From Lachnospiraceae bacterium (lineage in GTDB: Bacteria > Bacillota > Clostridia > Lachnospirales > Lachnospiraceae): a DNA stretch of 64,000 nt. Both the position numbers and the translations under genes were made by a program. Of this stretch, positions 59,005 to 64,000 are shown piece by piece. The notes under the pieces were generated by a model. It searched no databases and was not told the origin of the DNA. It worked only from the letters and a program-made list of their open reading frames with translations. The stretch is taken from the NCBI GenBank assembly GCA_022792335.1, contig JAAWAV010000008.1, positions 62,001 to 126,000 of the forward strand, given 5' to 3'. Within the stretch, counting starts at the first letter, position 1. Every line of letters begins with the position of its first letter.

Positions 59005-60099
59005 ATGAAAACAATTACGAAAGAATTTACCTTAAAAGTCCCCTGCGATTTATCCCGCTTTGAAGATGCAGAGCGTATTCTGTTTTTTGATATTGAAACG
59101 ACTGGCCTTTCTTCCAAAAGGGATATGGTCTATCTCATTGGCTGTGTTTACTTGAGAGACGGTGTCTGGCGTATGAAACAGTGGTTTGCCGATTCCGTTT
59201 TGACAGAAGCAGAGCTGCTTCTTCACTTTTTCCTGTTTACTTCTCGCTTCTCTGTGTTGATTCATTTTAACGGTACCACCTTTGATCTGCCTTTTTTAAA
59301 GGAACGGGCGCTTTTGCATCAGATTCCTGTTTCCGGACGTGTTCCGGAAAGTTTTGATCTCTACAGAGAACTTCGACCTTTAAAAAAGTTTCTTGGCCTG
59401 CCTGACTGCCGTCAGAAAACTTTAGAGGCGTTTCTTGGAACTGGCAGAACGGATCCCTACGACGGCGGCCGGCTGATTTCGTTTTACTGGGAGTATCTGC
59501 GTACTGGAGATACGTTTTTTTCTGACGCCCTTCTTCTTCACAATGAAGAGGACATTGAAGGACTTCCGGAGCTCCTCTCCCTTCTCTCTTATCGGGATTT
59601 TTTCCAGGGAGCGCTTCATGTAGAGTCTGAATTTCTGGAGCCCTCTTCCGGAGAAAACGAGGCATCTTCCAGGTATCTGCGCCTCACCTGTGTAAACGAG
59701 GCTTGTTCTTTTCCAGTTCCCTGTGAACTTTCTGCCGGGGACTGTCTGCTCTCCTGCCAGGGACATATCCTTTCTGTCCGTATCCCTATGTTTGAAGGGA
59801 CTTTAAAATATTTTTTCAGTGATTACGCCAACTACTACTATCTTCCGGGGGAAGATTATGCGATTCACAAAAGTGTTGCGGCCTTTGTGGATAAAGCCCA
59901 CCGGAAAAAGGCCACGGCAAAAACCTGTTATCAGAAACGAAAAGGACTTTTTTTACCTGTACCAGAAACAGGCATTACAGACCGACCTCTGTTTTATTTA
60001 GAATATAAAAAGGCTCCTTTTTATCTGGAATATGCTTCGGAACTCTGGGAGGATTCTGTTTTTTTACAGAAGTTTCTTCTTGCAAGTTTCTTCAAATAA
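59005..60099 (+). CDS. Ribonuclease H-like / YprB-type 3'-5' exonuclease
   Basis: ILFFDIETTGLSSKRDMVYLIGCVY, HFNGTTFDLPFL, HNEEDIEGLPELL. Confidence 0.87.
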   Translation: MKTITKEFTLKVPCDLSRFEDAERILFFDIETTGLSSKRDMVYLIGCVYLRDGVWRMKQWFADSVLTEAELLLHFFLFTSRFSVLIHFNGTTFDLPFLKERALLHQIPVSGRVPESFDLYRELRPLKKFLGLPDCRQKTLEAFLGTGRTDPYDGGRLISFYWEYLRTGDTFFSDALLLHNEEDIEGLPELLSLLSYRDFFQGALHVESEFLEPSSGENEASSRYLRLTCVNEACSFPVPCELSAGDCLLSCQGHILSVRIPMFEGTLKYFFSDYANYYYLPGEDYAIHKSVAAFVDKAHRKKATAKTCYQKRKGLFLPVPETGITDRPLFYLEYKKAPFYLEYASELWEDSVFLQKFLLASFFK

Positions 60100-60184
60100 T
60101 GATATGATCCTATCTGTTCAACATTGTTTTCTGTCGATTTTTGTAAATTGTTGATACAATATCCGAACTGTTCAGGAGTCTTTT

Positions 60185-60661
60185 ATGCGAAACCCCCGTG
60201 ACCTTCTCAGAAGGCTTATGATATATTACGCCCGTGATTATGAACTCCTCTGTCCATATCAGCTTGGGGATACCATTTACGACGTATACGCTGCATACAG
60301 TCATTACCACTGCTTTGAGCATGCCTTTATTCGCAGCACTCTGACTTTGTCCCGAACTGATCTGGAACATTTTACGGAACAGATAACCACTCTGATTGAG
60401 CCGTATATGATCCGGGAAGGACGGCCGTCGCCACCGAAAAACCATATGTATACGTATGTGACCGGTATTTTTATCAGTGAACAGAAAATTCCTGACGAAA
60501 TCTGCCGGATGATACGACGGTTCCGTTACTACAAAAGCTATGGATATTATAAAAACGGTTACTGTCAGGCCAGAATCGCAGCGTTTGACATGGAAACCGG
60601 CTCTCTGACTATCAATCCGGCTGCCAAAGAACTGCTTTTAGAATATCATGGAATTTTATAA
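60185..60661 (+). CDS. Hypothetical protein (158 aa)
   Basis: Plus-strand ORF with AGGAG SD; Tyr-rich, no recognised family. Confidence 0.65.
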   Translation: MRNPRDLLRRLMIYYARDYELLCPYQLGDTIYDVYAAYSHYHCFEHAFIRSTLTLSRTDLEHFTEQITTLIEPYMIREGRPSPPKNHMYTYVTGIFISEQKIPDEICRMIRRFRYYKSYGYYKNGYCQARIAAFDMETGSLTINPAAKELLLEYHGIL

Positions 60662-60683
60662 AACTGATTTGCCGAAAAAAGAA

Positions 60684-60713
60684 TCCTGTTCTGCGTTGTT
60701 TTGCAAAACAGGA
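60684..60713 (-). terminator. Intrinsic terminator between convergent genes
   Basis: tcctgttctgc / gcaaaacagga stem (one mismatch), minus-strand ttcTTTTTT tract. Confidence 0.7.
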
Positions 60714-60723
60714 CTCCTGTCTT

Positions 60724-61671
60724 TCATTCTTTTACCGGATAAACCGGAATCGAGTCTCTCTTCAAAAATGCGGTGATACAGTGAAGTGCGCCGCCACCTT
60801 TTTTCAATTCACTCAAATCCACCTCAATACATTCAATGCCTGCCTCACAGAGCAGTTTCTTTGTTTTCGGGTTTCCGGCCGGCATTACGATTTTTCCAGG
60901 CTCCAGCGCCACAAAATTGGCGGCCAGATTGTCCCGCTCTTCCAGGGTCGGGATTTCCAATACTCGGAATCCTCGTTTTTCCAGAGCCTCATAGACCAGT
61001 TCTGGCGTACTCCTGGAGAAAGCCAAAGCCACATCATAGTCGGCGATGGCCAGCATGCCGTCCAGATGCTTCAGTCTTCTTGGAATGCTGATGGTATAAA
61101 TGTGTTTTACCCCCATATTTTCCAGTTCCTCACAGACCTGTCTGTAACCGGAGGCATTGCAGCGGGTACCAGTTCCAAAAATCACCGTTTCCCGATCAAT
61201 CCAGAAAATGCAGGCTCCGTCAAAGGTTCCGGAACCATTGACGGTTTTGATGATCGGAACCCCAAGTCTGGCCACCGCTGAAGCGGCATATTTCACTTCC
61301 GGCAGGCGAACGGAAATTCCGGGTCTGGCCATGATGACACCCTCCGGCGTTCCAAGTACCAGATCTCTGCAAAACATCGCATTGGGACATTCCGGATCCG
61401 TCTCTTCCACATAGTTTACCTGAACGCCATTTTCTCTGTAAATCTGTGCTACGGCGTCATGCTGACGCCGAACCAGCTCTGGATGATAGTGATCCCCTTC
61501 TGTCATAACAAAAGCCAGGCGCTCACTGTCCTCTCTGGTGATATGTTCAATCTCTCTGCCTGGACGATGCATCAGTACGGAACGCAGTTTTCCAATCTCG
61601 GAATCTACACCCCAGTTGCCGTATAGCTTGGGTAAATCCTGAATAAATGTTGTCATTGTCTGTTCTGCCAT
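60724..61671 (-). CDS. Guanidine-modifying enzyme: arginine deiminase / amidinotransferase family
   Basis: VLMHRPGREIEHI, NAMFCRDLVLG, HLDGMLAIADYD, GGGALHCITAFL catalytic Cys. Confidence 0.9.
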   Translation of the reverse strand: MAEQTMTTFIQDLPKLYGNWGVDSEIGKLRSVLMHRPGREIEHITREDSERLAFVMTEGDHYHPELVRRQHDAVAQIYRENGVQVNYVEETDPECPNAMFCRDLVLGTPEGVIMARPGISVRLPEVKYAASAVARLGVPIIKTVNGSGTFDGACIFWIDRETVIFGTGTRCNASGYRQVCEELENMGVKHIYTISIPRRLKHLDGMLAIADYDVALAFSRSTPELVYEALEKRGFRVLEIPTLEERDNLAANFVALEPGKIVMPAGNPKTKKLLCEAGIECIEVDLSELKKGGGALHCITAFLKRDSIPVYPVKE

Positions 61672-61699
61672 GATAGGTTCTCCTTTCCTGTTTGTCCTC

Positions 61700-61717
61700 T
61701 GACAGAAGGTTCTGTCA
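61700..61717 (-). promoter_or_regulatory. Intercistronic hairpin overlapping the M14 stop codon
   Basis: tgacagaa-gg-ttctgtca perfect inverted repeat, no U-tract. Confidence 0.55.
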
Positions 61718-64000
61718 AAGCAGGGGACGTCTGCGGAATTTCGTATAGACAGAAGGACCGTTTTCTTTAGAAGTCTGACAGTCCCAGAAAAGTTCTGTCT
61801 CTTTTAAGACCTGTAAAAGCGCCAAATCGGAAAGCAGGTGCGCCCGGACATTGAGCCACATCTCCTTTCCAGTCACTGTTTCATCCGCCACCTCGGTGGT
61901 CCAGTCCAGAGTGGTCACTTCCGGGTATTCCAAATTGAAATTGGCAGGGCGTTTCTGTTTGTTGGTGTCAATCCAGTAAAAAATCACATCCCGGAAAGCA
62001 TCCGTATGGAATCTGTCCGGAAACCAGTTCTCTGCATATTTTCGGAACCGATCCAGACAGATCCAGTTCCGTTCACGAATCTCCTTATCTGCATTGATAA
62101 AATCAGCCACCCGATTTCTCACCCGGTTTCCAAAAGAGATGGTGTGTTCATGGGAGCAGTCAAACCATATATATCCATAATAAAGCGCCTTCGGAATCCA
62201 AAATCCCTTGTACCAGGGGGAAGAATATCCGGAAAACGGCTGCGTCATCTCATGTCCCTCAAATCCATGATTATCCGTGACCACATCGAACAGCCATCGT
62301 CTCCACAGCTTTTTCACTGCGCGGGCTTCTCCATAAATGGTATCCGGATTGTTGTAATCCTTCCGAAATTCAAAGCCTGCACTGTTGTATCTGGCCGGGT
62401 GGCAGAGCCATTTGGGATGTTCTTTCTGTACCTGGCAGTGTAGTTCTCCTCCGTCCAGGTTCTCCCAGGGCAGAGTCAGGAGATTCACTTTGAGACACAG
62501 TTTTTTTAACTCCTCATCTTCCAAAAGGCGATCCAAAAGAAGAAAAGCCGAATTGAGACTGGAAGCTTCATTTCCATGATGTCTCCCGTTGAAAAGCACT
62601 GTCATCCGGTTGATTTTCAGTTTTTCTTCCCGGTAACAGATCCCGGCTTCTTTCTTGATATACAAAAGATAGTAAAGCTTCCGGCCCTGGAAACTGGTTT
62701 CCAGAGGACGAATTTGAAACTCCTTATAACGACTATAGAAGGACAACAGTTTTTGATATCCCTCATAATCAATCACGTCATTTCGAAGCATCCGCTCCTT
62801 TTCCTCTGTGGACAGGCTACAGGAAACTGCCTTTGCAGGAAATACGGAAAGCTCCTCTTCTCTGTCTTTTCCTTTTACAAGGATCTTCCAGGAACTATCT
62901 GGATAATAATTGAGAACGTTTTTCTCCAACAGCTCCTTAAGAACCTCCAGCCGTCCAAATACCTCTTCTTCATGGGACGTAGAAAGTTTCACCTGCAGGA
63001 GTGCATCCTCTTTTCTGAAGCACAGGCGTTCCGGAATCAGACGTACTTCTTCCTCCGTCAGATCCTTCCAGACGCCATTCAGACAACCGCAAGGCTGTTC
63101 TCCGGAATCCTCGTATAAAATTACTTCCAGACGGCTGTTTTGCTCTTTCTGGTTGGAAAGCTCCGGAAGGATCAGACCCACATTATCAAGGCCGCCCCCA
63201 CATTCCCGCTCTCCATAGGTTTTAAACCAATCCAGAATATAAAAATACAGGTCCTCCTGTAAATTTTCCAGAGTCGACATTCGTTCTTCCCGGATTCCTG
63301 TATCGTAATCCACCTCGCTGAGAGAGGTACGGATCTGGAGACGATTAAATAGCGGCTGCGCTGCCAAAAGTCCGGAAACGGAGTATCTGGAGACCAAAAG
63401 GGCTTCCAGCTCCGGAAGTACTGTTGTCTCCACAGCTTCCCAGACCTTTTCCGTATCCGTGACAATCCGTTCTTCCACAACAGTGCGTCCATTTTTCTTT
63501 ACAGAAAGCCAGCCGGTCGTGACATGAGTTTTCCCGACCATGGGATAGCGGCTCATGTAATCCTTTTCCACGTATTTCACATCAAAAAAGTCTTGAAAAA
63601 CCTCTGTTCCTGTCTCATCAAACGCCTTCAGGACATAGGTATGTTCTCCGGATTCCCGTTTCTGAAACTCCACATCCTCAGTGGAAATGGAGAGCGACTT
63701 TGCCAGAACCTCGTCTACCGGAAACAGCTCCTGCAGCCATCTGGTAGAAATGTCAAACCATTTCTGAGGATGATCGCCATGGCTTCCATAGTTGGGAATG
63801 GATTCGTCCTCAAAAGACTCTTCCCCGAACTCATTGACAAAGGCAAGAAACTGAATCTCCACCCGTTTTACAGTTCCAAGGGTTGATAACTTTGGAAGCA
63901 CAGTTTCTTCTATCCAGCAACTTCCTGATTTGAAGGCCCGGTATATGGATGCCTCTTCGACTTTGGCTCCCGTTTCTTCCACTGCATGTCTCAGGCGCTC
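61715..64000 (-). CDS. M14-family metallocarboxypeptidase-like protein (N-terminus beyond window)
   Basis: FNGRHHGNEASSLNSAFLL (HxxE), frame open past the first start codon (GTG 63982) to the window edge. Confidence 0.82.
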   Translation of the reverse strand, partial: ERLRHAVEETGAKVEEASIYRAFKSGSCWIEETVLPKLSTLGTVKRVEIQFLAFVNEFGEESFEDESIPNYGSHGDHPQKWFDISTRWLQELFPVDEVLAKSLSISTEDVEFQKRESGEHTYVLKAFDETGTEVFQDFFDVKYVEKDYMSRYPMVGKTHVTTGWLSVKKNGRTVVEERIVTDTEKVWEAVETTVLPELEALLVSRYSVSGLLAAQPLFNRLQIRTSLSEVDYDTGIREERMSTLENLQEDLYFYILDWFKTYGERECGGGLDNVGLILPELSNQKEQNSRLEVILYEDSGEQPCGCLNGVWKDLTEEEVRLIPERLCFRKEDALLQVKLSTSHEEEVFGRLEVLKELLEKNVLNYYPDSSWKILVKGKDREEELSVFPAKAVSCSLSTEEKERMLRNDVIDYEGYQKLLSFYSRYKEFQIRPLETSFQGRKLYYLLYIKKEAGICYREEKLKINRMTVLFNGRHHGNEASSLNSAFLLLDRLLEDEELKKLCLKVNLLTLPWENLDGGELHCQVQKEHPKWLCHPARYNSAGFEFRKDYNNPDTIYGEARAVKKLWRRWLFDVVTDNHGFEGHEMTQPFSGYSSPWYKGFWIPKALYYGYIWFDCSHEHTISFGNRVRNRVADFINADKEIRERNWICLDRFRKYAENWFPDRFHTDAFRDVIFYWIDTNKQKRPANFNLEYPEVTTLDWTTEVADETVTGKEMWLNVRAHLLSDLALLQVLKETELFWDCQTSKENGPSVYTKFRRRPLL

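Noticed and set aside
61838-62443. 201-aa plus-strand ORF
   Set aside because: Antisense to the M14 peptidase.
1-64000. CRISPR array, tRNA/rRNA genes, prophage or IS element
   Set aside because: No regularly spaced repeats, no cloverleaf or rRNA sequence, and no transposase, integrase or phage structural ORFs seen by eye.

Overview
This 64 kb window looks like a chromosomal core segment of a Lachnospiraceae-type (Clostridia) genome. Almost every gene is on the minus strand; the only convincing plus-strand genes are a DUF378 protein, a YprB-like RNase H-fold nuclease and one orphan hypothetical. Clear blocks: cell shape and division (radC, mreC, mreD, PBP2, minCDE, rodA; later ruvAB, zapA, U32 peptidase, FtsW-type SEDS protein, PBP), mismatch repair and tRNA modification (miaA, mutL, mutS, miaB), proline synthesis (proB, and a 5-FTHF cyclo-ligase fused to ProA), sporulation-linked genes (yqfC, yqfD, SpoVB/MurJ-like flippase, BofC-like), phoH, ybeY, rpsU, alaS, two sensor kinase modules, an orphan solute-binding protein, a one-protein N6-adenine restriction-modification enzyme, and an M14 peptidase / guanidine-modifying enzyme pair at the right edge. 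I found no rRNA, tRNA, CRISPR array, prophage or IS element. Most notable items: (1) the MTHFS-ProA fusion; (2) the single-polypeptide nuclease-methylase-specificity protein with an ExE rather than ExK nuclease motif; (3) a consensus TTGACA-N17-TATAAT promoter 6 nt upstream of an ATG, predicting a leaderless mRNA; (4) a hybrid kinase co-transcribed with a solute-binding lipoprotein that has no permease; (5) several intergenic structures (10-bp phased repeats, a perfect operator-like palindrome at a ZIP transporter promoter, a 68-nt imperfect hairpin, an imperfect inverted repeat beside the RM gene); (6) two small genes missing from the ORF track (rpsU, and a 42-aa membrane protein before alaS). 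Nothing in the window clearly forms a multi-gene undescribed system. Family names come from motif recognition by eye, not database searches.
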